Shown here: one piece after another, positions 11,652 through 23,761 of the stretch | Layout of the letters: every line of letters begins with the position of its first letter | Position numbering within the stretch: the stretch's first letter is position 1 | Source of the DNA: Larix kaempferi | Taxonomy: Eukaryota > Streptophyta > Pinopsida > Pinales > Pinaceae | Assembly: GCA_027924585.1 (NCBI GenBank) | Contig: BSBM01000232.1 | Location: forward strand, 28,654,001 to 28,718,000 | DNA length: 64,000 nucleotides | Direction of reading: 5' to 3' | The notes under the pieces: generated by a model | Told to the model about the DNA's origin: nothing | The model's database searches: none | What the model saw: only the letters and a program-made list of their open reading frames with translations | Made by a program: the position numbers and the translations under genes

Positions 11652-12660
11652 ATGGATTCTAAACCAGTCTCCCATTATGAGGTTGTCCCTGTTTCTACTA
11701 GTATGTATGCAAGGCCCGTAACACGTCCAATTACGACAGCCCAACTTATGACATCCACAACTACCCCACAATCGGTCATCGCTAATACCATCAATGGGGG
11801 TACCAAAAAACCCAACTTTAAAGATCTCCTATTATCAACCCCAACATCTAATTCGGTAGAAACCATGAAGCCTAAAGCAAGGGGCATCAACCATCAGGAT
11901 TTGAAATCGCCAGTACTGATCAATACTCCCAATCAAAGGGTCACACTCCCGTGTTCGTTTTGTGGGAAGAAATGCCATGCAACAAACCTATTTCCTACTC
12001 TACTAGAGCTAAGGAATTTTCTTAACACCATTGTTAGCATTTCCCATGCTCCACCAACTAAAAAAGGGTATAAAACCCCATCACCCACACCTAATCCCAG
12101 AACTCTATGTATGAATCACGCATTTCCCATATGCTCTCAATATGGGCACTATACACACCATTTACCTGACCTCCCTCGCTATAGGGAGGCCTTGGAAACT
12201 ATTCGCCTCACCGAACCCTTAGAAGATACCTCACCTCCCTCATCTATAGAATAATATCCTATCAACATGGGTACTGTAAGGATCCCATCTAATCCCTCCC
12301 CAGGGTGGGATTATTCCATACTCGACCAACAGTCGTTGCGACGTCCACAAAGCCCGACCATTTTTTAAAATCATACGTACGCCTCCCGACCATGTCGCTC
12401 GTGCAACTTAATGTATCAACACTCATTCCAATGCCCTCTTATTGTCTCATTTCACACTTTGAGGACAACCCAAATCCGATTAGCTGATAACCTTACCCCG
12501 TGTGAAAACACCCTCCCTACAGTAATCAAAGAGGATACCGAACCAACAGAGAACAATGGGGACAACAACATGTCACATTCATCGGATACTGCGACAGATG
12601 TTGATCCCCCATCACCAATTTCCCATGAGGTTCTAGACTGTGAAAATCCTCACAGCAGAT
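11652..12660 (+). pseudogene. Gypsy 2 linker with two extra CCHC-like motifs
   Basis: A 200-codon open frame (11652-12254) and a shorter continuation lie between protease and RT. Two knuckle-like motifs occur: CSFCGKKCHATNLF (near 11950), with the last Cys replaced by Phe, and FPICSQYGHYTHHL (near 12123), in which the first and last Cys positions are changed. The second resembles the gag knuckle at 10277. Finding nucleic-acid-binding motifs after protease is unusual. Function not known. Confidence 0.55.
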
Positions 12661-12668
12661 CTAAGAGC

Positions 12669-13440
12669 TGATGTATACCTCACAATAAAGATTAAGATTA
12701 AGTAGGAAAATAGAAGAAGAGTGGTCAATGCAGTGTAAAGGAGCAACATAATTATGATACAGTAGAAATCGGATAGAAGCAGAATAACATCACACACAAA
12801 TTCATTAATCACAATATGGACAAATAAATAATACAATGGTGAGAGGATTCGAATGCCAAGGTGGCAATTCGAATTAGCCTTCATGGAGTGATCATCAGAT
12901 CAATGCAGTGTCATCAAAGAACAACTAGGAGTCCTGATCATCATCAGTGGAGTCATCAATGCACAAGTAACTGTCAACTAGGTGTCAAACTGAGTTTAAC
13001 TAAGTGTGGTAGGTGTAACTAGAACATGGAAGCACTAACTGAATGAAGGAGGCTCAGTGGAGGGCACATGAGGAGCTAACTGGAGTCAGAATAGGCATTC
13101 TAGTCTCATTGGAGGTCCATCGGAGTGATACAGTCAGTTGAGAGTCAATCTAGCCTTAAATCAAGGAAAGATCTAAAGATAACTCAACTAACTGAAGTGC
13201 AACTGAGTGGTAGGTGAGAGAGGGCGCTTGGGATGCATGCAATTGCATGCAGGGCACACTAAGCACTAGGAGGGCTAAAACTGATAAGAAAGAAGCTCCC
13301 AGGGATAGCTAACTGAGGGCTAGGTGCTGGGACTGATGACTGGGATGCATGCATGCAAAATCATGACTGCATGCATGAATGAAAATGCAAAAATGGAGAA
13401 TGTTGTTAGGACTAGGATGGAGTATAGGAATATCCCAACA
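12669..13440 (-). mobile_element. LTR-like insertion in gypsy 2 (candidate solo LTR)
   Basis: A 772-bp non-coding block interrupts gypsy 2 between the linker and RT. On the minus strand it runs TGTTGGGATATTCC...GAGGTATACATCA, so it has TG...CA ends, and its start resembles the copia LTR at 63239. Flanks are AGAGC and TAGAC, not a clean target duplication. No coding sequence inside. A solo LTR is my best reading; a decayed non-autonomous element is the alternative. Confidence 0.45.
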
Positions 13441-14837
13441 TAGACCCCTTAATCTCCCATCAAGATGAAATCCTAGCACCCACTGTAGCCATCCCTGGGT
13501 ATCTTGACATCTTGCATCTCGATTCAATTTTTCTTTCCTCTCAGATGAAAGACCCTGGGTATTCATATGAGGATATACTAGAAGAATACATATTCACCAC
13601 AAATGAGGAGATAATTGAGGCCATCATAGGTCCTCAGCAGCAAGCTGGCAAGAAGCACACACACTCCCCACTGAACAACAGTACACCATTGTGTCAAAAT
13701 CATTTTTACCCCCAAGTCACATCGATTGGTTTAAAAATCCTATCTCCACCCTAGATGCATTTGAAGACAATAACCTTTCCAATATATCCCTTACCATATA
13801 AGTTGAAATCTTCCTCACACCAGGATTCGTCGAAAACATCTCTATCGGGGCTTCCTACTCACCGTAGGAAATTACTAATTTCACCGCTCTATTTAAAGAG
13901 TTATACAACACCTTTTCATGTTCCTATGAATAAATGTCGGGTCTTGACCCAACAATTGTCGAATATCACATTGACACTTGGCTTGATTCCATTCTCATCT
14001 GACAGAAAGAATGCCCAGTCCACCCTTCTAATGCCCCCACGATCAAACCTGGGGTCGAAAAAATCTTGGAAGCTGGATTTATTTTTTTGATCGATTACAC
14101 ATCATGGGTGTCTAGCCCCATCCCAGTTAACAAAAAGCAGGGAACTATTCATGTCTATATCGATTTCTGAGACCTCAATTTAGCCTTCCCCAAGGATAAT
14201 TTTCCCATGCCATTAATCGAATAAATCATCGACTCATCTGTCGGTAGTGAAATGTTGTCCATCATGGATGGGTTCTCCGGATATAACCAGATACACATCC
14301 TCCACCAGGATCAGCATAAAACTGCATTTACCACACCATGGGGCACCTTTTCTTACAAAGTCGTGCCCTTTGGTATGAAAAACGCCGATGCCACTTTCTA
14401 GTGAGTAGTGGCATATATTTTTAATGACTTGGCCCACATCATCCTCTCCTCTTTAGACAAACTCACATCCAAGTCAAAAAAAACTGTGCAATCACCTTCA
14501 AAACCTTCGTACCATCTTCACAAGATGTCACAAGTATAATATACGCTTAAAACCCCTCAAGTGTGTATTTTGCATCACCATTGGTCGCCTCTTAGGATTC
14601 ATTATTTCCAAACATGGTATAACCGTCGACCCCTCCAAGGTTGAAACCATCTTGGAATTACCAACACCACAAACACGACACCGGTTACAGAGTGTCCAAG
14701 GTAAGGCCAACTTTATTCATCGTTTTGTTCCCGACTATGCCACTCAGCCCCATGGATTTGTACGCCCTCTCAAAAAATATCTGCCATTTAAGTAGGATGA
14801 CTATTCCCAAACTTCCTTTGATGCCATTAAACAAGCA
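13441..14837 (+). pseudogene. Gypsy 2 reverse transcriptase
   Basis: Spread over frames. The pre-RT segment reads MSGLDPTIVEYHIDTWLDS (near 13935), then IKPGVEKILEAGFIF, DLNLAFPKDNFPMPLIE, IMDGFSGYNQIHI and the palm block YKVVPFGMKNADATF. The tandem stops after ATF (TAG TGA) sit exactly where CAG CGA (Gln-Arg) is usual. The catalytic YxDD region near 14440-14470 is lost to indels (only SSLDKLTSKSKK-like sequence). The thumb follows as GFIISKHG with DPSKVETI. Confidence 0.85.
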
Positions 14838-15413
14838 TTGTCATTAGCCCCCCTCATCTCTCCACTAGACTTTGACAAAGATTTCATCTTGTATATCTCT
14901 GCGTCATATTTTGTTGTAGCTAGCATACTAGTCCAACCTACCACAAACCAATGGGAACATGTCATATATTATGTCAGCAAAACCCTCGTGAGACCTGAAC
15001 TCAACTACACCCATGATGATAATGTTTCCCTTGCATTCATCCTTTTTATACAAAAACTCCACCACTATATTTTTCTCCGAAAAACAACCGCCGTCGTTGA
15101 CTCCAACCCTACCCAATATATACTTAGTTGTAGGCTTATCAATAGTAAGTTTGGACGGTGGATCGTTATTTTAAAAGAATTCAACCTTGAGTTTGTGATT
15201 CCTAAAAGTAATAAATCCATAGCCTTAGCTGAACTCATTACAGATCTTCCCTCCTCCACCACCAGCAAATCCATCCAGGACCAACTACCCGATGAGCACC
15301 TATTTCTCATTATGACCAAAGATCCCTGGTATGGTGATATCCTCCTTTATCTCTACACCCAGAAATTAACTCCCCACTTATCCCACGACGATCACTGCAA
15401 AATCTGCCACTAG
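14838..15413 (+). pseudogene. Gypsy 2 RNase H, open segment
   Basis: 191 open codons. They read LAPLISPLDFDKDFILYIS, VASILVQ, WEHVIYYVSKTLVRPELNY and HYIFLRKTTAVVDSNP, then GRWIVILKEFNLEFVIPKSN and ALAELITDLP. The first catalytic Asp position (usually YxDAS) reads YISAS, so a key residue is missing. RNase H removes the RNA strand during reverse transcription. Confidence 0.85.
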
Positions 15414-15725
15414 GAACTACGATACCTCCTCATTGGAGATGTCTAATATCATTGTGGAATCAACACTATTCTTTGATGATGTCTAACGCATGAAGGATCC
15501 AAACAAGTTCTCAATGATTTCCATAGCAGTGCGTGTGGTGGACACCTCCCATAAAATATTACGAGCAGGGTATTTTTGGCCCTCTGTATTCAAATATTGT
15601 GTTTATGTCATCAAAAGGTGCACCAATTGTCAGGTATTTTCCTACAAAACATGGTCTCCCCCTGCACCCCTCCCTGTTACGGAGAAAAAATTCCTATGGA
15701 TTGGGGTAGACCTCAACGGATAGAT
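15414..15725 (+). pseudogene. Gypsy 2 integrase N-terminal zinc region
   Basis: The open piece 15490-15723 reads ILRAGYFWPSVF, then RCTNCQVFSYKTWSP and APLPVTEKKFLWIGVDLNG. The HKILR...CxxC pattern is the H2C2 zinc module. The last words resemble the start of the catalytic core (usually YKWGIDFM), which also occurs again at 16650, so the junction with the following insertion may include duplicated or foreign sequence. Confidence 0.75.
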
Positions 15726-16630
15726 GGACTCGAGAAATCAACTCACTTCCCAACATATGCTATATAAATGTAAATGCCGATAAAAAAAAATACAAGACCT
15801 ACCCCAGCCAGACGTCTAATGAAGAATTTCGTTGAGCTTTCAAATCACAACACTTGAACCTGCAGCTTAGCCTCAACAATAAATGAAAACAAGTGCATAT
15901 GATATATAAAAGAGATCAGCATATACAATAGCATAATCCATGATATATATAAGCAAATGTACCCAATGATGATAAATGTTCATTCACAATATATGGACAA
16001 AAAAATGAGTATTTCTATTAATATAAACAAGAAGTACAAGATACAACCTCTTGCCGGAAACTCATCTGAACCAAGAACTAGGTCCCTTTACTTGTTCCTC
16101 CACCACTTCAATCCCCCATACAATGGAAAAATCACGAATAAAAGAACAAATCCTTAACAAGATATGAAAGATTTTGGGAGGTGAACATAAATGGTTCACA
16201 ACAACTAGGATCAATGGATGTATACACAAGCAATCAAGGCAAAATTTTGGTAAAGTTTCGATGCTCTTCTCTTTCTCCTCCCTCCATGCATCATAATAGC
16301 TCAATATATAACCCTCCAAAGGCAAGTGAAAGGTCGAATCGAGTTGTTTCAAGATACATGGAAGGCCAAAGATCACAATGGCCGCTTTTTGGAGCAAAAA
16401 ATAGATATTTTGCTCTCATTTACCAAAAACATTGATGTACACAGGTTGTAGTGATGCAACCAATGCGTACGCGAGTTGTACTGAAGCAGATCATGTATAG
16501 GAGGAAAAATAGCGAAACATGGGTTCAAGGAGAACCAAAAATATGGTTTTTAGTCTACAAATGGGTAAGGGAGGCCAAGGAGTGCTAATGCTCACAAGGT
16601 GGAAAAATACGGTGTAACACTTTCGGTCAT
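15726..16630. other. Insertion within gypsy 2 integrase
   Basis: About 900 bp of non-coding, AT-rich sequence separates the integrase zinc region from its core. On the minus strand a TATATATTGAGC box lies near 16300 followed by a purine-rich stretch, which is LTR-promoter-like, but I cannot define TG/CA ends or a target duplication. It contains no recognisable coding sequence. Confidence 0.5.
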
Positions 16631-17505
16631 CACTTTGGGCCCATTATATAAATGGGAAATTGATTTTATGGAATGTTGTTCGCCTCTAGCCCAAGTTCAC
16701 CACCATATCGTCATCATCGTGGACTACTTCACCAAATGGGACGAAGCGATTCCACATTTGATTGTAAAGCAATAATCATTGCACAATTCTTCTTCAACCA
16801 TGTCATCTCCTACTTTGGAGTTCCTAAGCAACTTGTCTCCGACATTGAAAGAAAATTCGGTGACGATATGTTTGAGGAACTATCATGGATATTAGGATTT
16901 AAATATGAATTTTTGACCGCTTACTACCCTTAGCCAAAAATTCAGTTTGAAGTTGTTAACAAAATCCTCAAAACTATGCTCCAATGCATAGTGGATAAAA
17001 ACAAAACCAATTGGAAGCACATGCTCTTTCCGGCCCTTTGGGCCTACCGCACTTTCGTCAATACTACCACAGGTTTGACACAATTTCACCTTGTACATGG
17101 AGTAGAATTCGTCCTCCCAATCGAGTGTCAAATCCCTATCCTCCAATCCATCGTTGAGTTGTTACCAGATACCCGTACTCTAGAACAATGCTTATTCACT
17201 TTGGAACACCTTCATGAGGAAAGGTGTGAATCTCTTCAAAACAATGAAGCTATGAAGGTCCAATCCAAGGAACACTATGATCGACAAGTGATACCATGCA
17301 CCTTCACCAAATGTGACCTTTTTATTTTGTTTAATGCCAAGAAAGATGGTAAACTGGGACCTAGGAAGTTTGTATCTAAATGAACAGGCCCTTATGTCGT
17401 TAAGCATTGTATCCCAAAAGGATCATATATCTTAACCCACCATGAAGGTATTACCCTCAACAACCTAGTCAATGGTTTTTACCTCAAAACGTTCTATCCT
17501 TGACT
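16631..17505 (+). pseudogene. Gypsy 2 integrase core and C-terminus
   Basis: Starts with VITLGPLYKWEIDFM (first Asp block, near 16628-16672) and HHHIVIIVDYFTKWDEAIPH. It continues FFFNHVISYFGVPKQLVSD (second Asp). The Glu block is present as IQFEVVNKILKTML (third catalytic residue). The C-terminal module (YDRQVIPCTFTKCDLFIL, then KLGPRKFVSK, TGPYVVKHC) carries GPY and ends at 17505. Two frameshifts and two or three stops. Confidence 0.88.
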
Positions 17506-19130
17506 ACCAAGTACCCCATAGGTACACACTGTTCTGATTATATGATTTATGCATTGTCAATACCTTGGTTATGTCTTTTACTACAGTTGGGTATGTGCAC
17601 CGCATGTGTAGGACCTTGATCAGGCCAATATGGGGCCTCTTGTTTTTACACTATATGGATAAGAATCTAAATATCTAACAACAAGGGGCACACACCCTAC
17701 CGTAGGTATCATTCTGAAACTGGCATATCGACTCTATTTACCCTCCATTTATAATGCATGTTGCAGTATTCCTGCTAATAACTGTAGGGCCACCATTAAT
17801 GGAATTGATGTGCCATCAACATCATTTCCATGAATAGCATGTTCCCCCATGGGTGTGTGCACCACTTCCATCCCCATCATCAATTGGCACCCACGATGCC
17901 GACCTCCACAAGTCTGAGGAATCTGACCAAACTTGAAACGACCCTCCCTTAGAGTATTATTTCATAATTGCGCATTTACTCCACCAAGTAGAGACACCTC
18001 AGACTCCTCGACAGAGGTTAAAATAATGATTCATGAATCCACCTTCATACCTCCATGAGCACTTTACCCTTCGTAATCCCCCTTGTATCATCACCCCCAC
18101 AAATAAACATATGCCCCCCCCACTATCAAAAGCAACCAGTTCTATTCAATTATCCCGTAGGTATACATTGCATGGAACTGTTTCATGGGGAACTTGCCTT
18201 TGCATCTGGAATTTAACTCTAACTTCACCATTGGAAAGTTTCCCCCAATCCACTCAAAACCGTGAGGATTCCGCCCATCATCAAATTGGTCCCTCGATAC
18301 ACCCAAAACTGTGTGGACCCCACCGATATTCTTCATGTACAAACAAGTTCCCTCGTCACCTCACATTGAGGAACACCATATTATTTTGGAAGAAACCCAT
18401 GGTCACCTTTGATCGATGTATATTGAGTCTCCAAATGTTCATCAACATTTATTTTTCCGGTTACCATTACCATTTATTTTTGCATCTCCATCAAATCTTT
18501 TTCACTTGCAATTTGTTTCCACCAGTTTCAATATGTGCCATCCCGAAATAAAATATTTCATCCCCTCTCCCCATGTTTACATTGATCAAAGGAAGTTACG
18601 ATCCCCATGCTTATAAACCAGTCTTGTTTTAGGTTTTTTCTTGAACGAATTGATTACAATATGATTTCGGTTCTTAGGATAGGACCCTCGTCTTATGATA
18701 TACTTTAGCTCTCGTCAACATCAAAATATTATATTCCGCGAGTTACAGTAGTTGTAGTTGTACCTTGGGATCCCTTTCAATCACTATAAGGGATCACCTT
18801 GAACTTAGTATGGAGAGTCATTAGTGATCCCTAACTAAGTGGTTTCCCCTATTCTCGACATCAACACATCATCGCATTAGGGGGAAACATACTTTTGAAG
18901 GTAGCAGTTTTCACATTTGGAAATCATTATAGCAGTATATTCAGTACGGTGAATCCCTCAATAATATTTACATACCAACTTTAGTCCCCCACCACAATGG
19001 GTTCTTCATGGTCAACAGCATATCCACTTCTTCAATATTTCGCAGCAGCTCCGGGGGCATTAACTTTAACATGGATTGAAGCCATTGTCATCCATGTCCT
19101 AGTAGTATAGTAGAGTCAACACCTTTGTCC
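17506..19130. other. Spacer between gypsy 2 and the CACTA element
   Basis: No coding sequence recognised; a 172-codon frame at 18033-18551 is low-complexity His/Leu/Pro-rich and probably chance. The 3' LTR of gypsy 2 should be here but I cannot pair it with upstream sequence. Confidence 0.5.
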
Positions 19131-19670
19131 CACTAGTGGATTTGAACCCAAAATCCGACGACAAAATCTGACGACGTCCGATGAAAAGGACTTTTTCGTC
19201 GCATTTCACCTTCAAATTTACGAAATTTGATGAGTTTTTTAAAAATGATACAAGGTTACATCGGATATCTGATGAAATTCCAATGAATATTCACCATTGC
19301 CAAAGGGTATCCGGCTTAATATTTCCCTAGTATGGAGACACATACAACTGATGGCCAGGAAGTCAATTATCCGACGGTCAACGCTTAATTTAAAGTCGGA
19401 TATCTTAGACGTGGACGTTGGATCACCGACAACCGTTCAATGCACAAATGCCTTCCATTCGACGTTCTTACCGTTGGTGGTATGGAAGAAACGTTGGGTA
19501 CTTTAGCCCGTTGAAGTCAGATAACTGACGCCATCAGAATGCAAAATTGCTTGCCATCCAACGTTCTTAGCCATCGATGGTATGGAAGGAACGTCAGATA
19601 TTGCCCTAGTATGGCGAATATCCGACATCTATTCCTTTCGTCGGAAATATGACGATATGTAATATTATAA
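19131..19670 (+). repeat. CACTA left terminus and subterminal repeats
   Basis: The terminal CACTAGTG is itself palindromic. The next 530 bp repeat short motifs in both orientations: TCCGACG, GTCGGATAT, GACGTT, and GGTATGGAAG. Subterminal arrays like this are the transposase-accessory binding region of CACTA elements. Similar words recur at 39885-39952, 40865-40949 and 45410-45480. Confidence 0.7.
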
Positions 19671-19792
19671 AACCTATAAATTCCAAAACATTCCCACATG
19701 TTTGCTATATAAGCGTGCGATGGATTGCAGATTGTTTTTGACAGACTATTTTTCATTATTTATCTTATTTTTGTGATTAAAGCGAGCAAAGT

Positions 19793-20059
19793 GTGGACCT
19801 TGATTTTCTAAGATCGATAATCTTCATTCAAGCTCTTTATGAGAAAATGTCAACTAGCAATATTCCTGAGATGGAGGAACAAAATCGACAATTGCTTGCT
19901 AGATTGTGGGAAGGAGTTGAAAGAAGTGGTGATGGGAAATGTTATTGTCCATGTAGTCAATGTAGGGGCTTTAAGAGGAGGATAATTTTGATCACAACAG
20001 CCAGAAAACATTGTAGGGAACATGGACACGCTGAGGGGGGACATGAATATCATCCATTT
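19793..20059 (+). CDS. CACTA transposase exon: Transpos_assoc domain
   Basis: Starts at one of two in-frame Met codons (19793 or 19847). It carries CYCPCSQCRGFKRR and HCREHGHAEGGHEYHPF, the Cys/His pattern of the plant Transpos_assoc domain at the N-terminus of TNP2-type transposases. The exon ends at a canonical splice donor (HPF then GTAAG). No stop in the frame. Confidence 0.85.
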
Positions 20060-20640
20060 GTAAGTTTTGCATTATATATGTTTTTATTTTGATTGCTTTT
20101 GTAAATGTATGTATTATTTTAATATTTCTTGTATTAACTTTTATCTATTGATGGTTTCAATAGATTGGGACTAGAATGGACAATAAATATTATTTTAATA
20201 TTTATTATTTATTATATTATATTTTTTTTTTCTTGTGTGCATGTTGAATCTAGTGTATAGTAGAATAACTTATTTATGTGTTCATTAGTGAGAGTAACCC
20301 ACTCACTGGGGAAAGCACTTAGCTCTCTAGATTTGTGTCACTTTCCATGATAATAGAAATCACGACTATATTGCCATGTTGTTTCTCTTCTATTTTCTCT
20401 ATAGAAACCATAGCATCGTTTATCTTACCCTAGTTTACAGTATGGGAAATTCTGAGTTATATTTGAGTAGCTTTGCTCAGTAATTGGGTCAATTTTTATG
20501 TTTCTTGGAAAGTTGCACCTATTTGACCAACGGGTCAATTTTTTACTTCTTTTATTCCAAAATCATTGATGTTATTACATTTTGCGTTTGAATTTCTTAT
20601 ATTAACTTTTATCTATTGATGGTTTCATGTAATTATAAAG

Positions 20641-20982
20641 GAAAGACATCCTACTGCATTTCGTCCGGAGGAAGTGCTTCCAGAACAAGTATCGGAGGAA
20701 TGGAGCTATGAATATTAATGATCATATTGAAGAATATGATCATACTGATAACATAGTTGAAGATGATGTTACAAATACTTTGATGCATGATTCATTTAAT
20801 GTTAGAATGGATGAGGATGATGATGATCATTTTGATGATATTCATGATATACCTCTTCTTGAGAAGGCATGCGAACCACTTTATGAGGGCTCTAAGACAA
20901 ATCTTCTCTTTGCTATATTGTTGATAATGAACTTGAAGGTTATGAATGGTCTTTCAAACATATCAGTCACACAGATGTTAAG
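20641..20982 (+). pseudogene. CACTA transposase exon: acidic linker
   Basis: Follows an AG acceptor at 20639-20640 and ends at a donor GTATG. The first half reads ERHPTAFRPEEVLPEQVSEE, then the frame changes near 20700 into MNINDHIEEYDHTD and an Asp-rich run, ending IPLLEKACEPLYEGSKTN and SVTQMLRYV. Acidic linker followed by L-x-x-A-x-x-P-L-Y-x-G is typical before the TNP2 core. The frame change suggests one indel or an unrecognised short intron. Confidence 0.7.
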
Positions 20983-21135
20983 GTATGTAATACATTCCAT
21001 CACATAATATATATGATTGTCTAATAATTTTATTGTTAATTCATAAGTCAATTTAATATGGAATATGAAATGTGTTTCATTAATATTATTTCTATATTAT
21101 ATTAACTAGTAGATTTTTATTTTAATTTGTTGTAG

Positions 21136-22418
21136 CATGATAGGTGAATATTTATTACCACTGTCAAATATTTTACCTCGCACATATCGAGATCTATCTG
21201 CCATCATGAAAGAAATTGGAATGCAGTATGAAGCAATTCATGCATGCCCCGATGACCATGTTCTATATTATAATCAGCATGAATCTACAATAGAATGTCC
21301 TAAATGTCAAATCAGTAGATATCAAACATATCAAGTAACAAAAAAGGTGCCTCGCAAAGTTCTACGTTATATTCCCATTATTCCACATTTGCAACGACTT
21401 TTTAGGTGTAAAAACATATCACAGTATATGGATTACCATGCACGGAATAGAAGTCAAGACGACATTATTCGGATGCATGTAGATGGGTCTGCATTTAGAG
21501 ATATGGAGGGAAAATGGACTCACTTTAAAGAAGAACCTCGTAATCTTACGATTTCTTTGGCATCAGATGGTGTCAATCCATTTGCAGAGATGAGATCTGT
21601 TTACTCCATGTGGCCTATTTTTCTTATCAACAATAACATTCCTCCATGGTTGACAATAAAGAGGGAGCACATAATGTTTTTGATGATTGTTCCAGGTATA
21701 TTGTGTCTACATTTTTTTTAATGTAGTGGTATCTCATTTATCGTATTTTGTCACATAATGTCATATATATATTTAATGTTTTTATATTGTGCAATATGGT
21801 TTATATATCTAAATGGTACATCTCATAATTATATTTTTTATATGTTCAAATCAACCAGGTAAGTACCAAGTCAAAGATATGAATGTATATATCGAACCTC
21901 TTATTGACGAGCTACTAAAGTTATGGAATGGCATCACTATGTATGACGTATCTAGACAAATACTACAAAGGCAATTTCAATTCCATGTAATGCTTGTATG
22001 GACAATACATGATGCACCAGGGTTAACCCATTTTTGTGGTATGTAATTATAAGTTCCACTTTATTTGCATTTAATTTTATGAACTAGCTAGTTAATATAC
22101 TATGCACACATGTTTTTCTAAATAATCAATTCATTTTGTATAGAATTATAACTAATCACATAGATATTCCATCTCTTTATGTAGGTCTTCAATCAAAGGG
22201 AAAATTTCCATGTCCAGTTTGTGGTCCTAAGATCAAATCTCTTCGTTCAAAAAGCTTAGGAAATGAGGTGTTTGATGAGTATAGGCACTTCCTCTCTAAG
22301 AATCACAGGTATCGAACTACCGAAAAACATTTGTTCAATGGAAAGCAAGAGACTGCATTAAAACCACAGAGAATGACACCTCACCTATGGAAGTTGCAAT
22401 ATAATAGAAATCGTCAAG
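21136..22418 (+). CDS. CACTA transposase exons: TNP2 core (three exons)
   Basis: Exons 21136-21695, 21859-22038 and 22144-22418, each with AG/GT borders. Conserved wording: LPRTYRDLSAIMKEIG, YEAIHACPDDHVLYY, ECPKCQISRY, KVPRKVLRYIPIIPHLQRLF, MHVDGSAFRDMEGKW, LTISLASDGVNPFAEM, then GKYQVKDMNVYIEPLIDELL and WTIHDAPG, then KGKFPCPVCG. This is Transposase_21, the catalytic core that cuts CACTA ends. These exons are free of in-frame stops apart from splice boundaries. Confidence 0.9.
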
Positions 22419-22536
22419 GTACGTATGAATCATTGTATTTGAAATGTTATATTGTATTTTTTTTTATTGTGTGTTATTTACTGTAATTGACATTGATTTA
22501 TGTAATTTCATGATTGTCGTTCACGTGATCATGAAG

Positions 22537-23717
22537 GCATTAATGGGATTCCATGAGGAATGAAAAGTTATCATAGACAATTTAGTAGGTTGCCCAACTA
22601 TGAGCACCTACAAATTGCTCATCTATTTGATACAATGCATATGGGAAAGAATGTGACTGAAACATTATGGCGAATATTGGATAGAAGGAGTGACAAAGAA
22701 AAAATTGTCAAAATTTGCAAAGACATTCAAGATAGAAACTATGCAATGAAATACGTCATTCAATTTCATAGCAACATAGAGAAAATTAATATAAACTCAC
22801 TTCCATGGATGTTAACGGACCAGCAAAGTAATGCTGTAAAAGAAGTCATTCGAAAAATTAAATTTCCCACCGGATTTTGTGCAAACATGAAGAATATCAT
22901 AACAAAGAAAGGTGTTTCGTGGGGGTGAAAATGCACAATTGGCATGTCTTCATGAAGGTAATTATTATGGTATGCATTTAATTATTTTTTTTTTTCCTAT
23001 TCCAGTGAATATGGTTGGTGTTTTTGTTTGTTTACTCTTTGTTGATAAAATGAAATGATTTGTATATTATTGTTACAGTATGTTCTACCTCTCTCTATCC
23101 CAGACAACTTCGACAACAATGTCAAGCAAATAATATATAGTCTCGGGAAATACATGAGGTAAGTGGTGATTTTTTCCATGCACTTACTAGTGTTTATTCA
23201 ATTCAACATAGAACTTATATTTGATTTTCGTTCTCTAAATCATGTTACGTAATATAATGTTTTTTTCCTTTGATCTATTGATTGGGTTGTCATGTCACTT
23301 GTAGATGGTTGTCATCTAAAGAATTCCATAAAGAAGACATAAAGTATTGGAGGAGAGAAATTCCTCGTCTCATGTGTGAAATGTAGAAGCATCTACCTTT
23401 GGCATTTTTCAATGCACAAGAACACTACCTCATACACCAAGTTGAGGAGATTGAATTGTGTGGACCTGTGCACTCAAGGTCCATGTGGATGGTTGAGAGG
23501 CACTTGAAATTTATGAAGGGTTTGGTCAGACAACGAGCATATGCTGAGGTTTCTATGATGGAGGGATATATGGTATACCAAAACATGTTGTATATTATTG
23601 AATATCTTCCTATATTAGCATCAAAGATCAATTTACGTCACATTCATGATCCGGACTTCAATAAATATTTCAAAGGGGAGTACCCGAAGGGGAAAGGTAG
23701 ATCGAGGAATGTGAAAG
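22537..23717 (+). pseudogene. CACTA transposase exons: end of TNP2 core and DUF4218
   Basis: Exons 22537-22957, 23079-23158 and 23305-23717. The first has FSRLPNYEHLQIAHLFDTMH and GKNVTETLWRIL, one TGA near its start (INGIP-stop-GMKSYH) and a frameshift near 22925 before VKMHNWHVFMK. The last carries DUF4218 (IPRLMCEM-stop-KHLPLAFF, then ELCGPVHSRSMWMVERHLKF and KGLVRQRAYAEVSMMEGYM). It ends at donor GTAATA; the following intron holds the copia element. Confidence 0.85.
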
Positions 23718-23761
23718 GTAATATAGCACATTTGACTGTTGATTTTTATGTAGATATATCA

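Larger units (their letters stand above)
9041..17505 (+). mobile_element. Gypsy 2: old Ty3/gypsy relic, LTRs not found
   Basis: Plus-strand gag, protease, RT, RNase H and integrase in Ty3/gypsy order. The wording of gag (KFEGK...FHLWCSSNSIV), protease (NNLLGRSYMYAMK) and integrase (FFFNHVISYFGVPKQLVSD) is a widespread plant gypsy type, perhaps the Tat/Retand side, but I do not assign the clade firmly. There are many stops and frameshifts and at least two insertions (12669-13440 and roughly 15726-16630). Boundaries given are those of the coding remains. Confidence 0.85.

Noticed and set aside
18033-18551. 172-codon frame between gypsy 2 and the CACTA element
   Set aside because: Low-complexity composition, no motif and no continuation in the same frame on either side.
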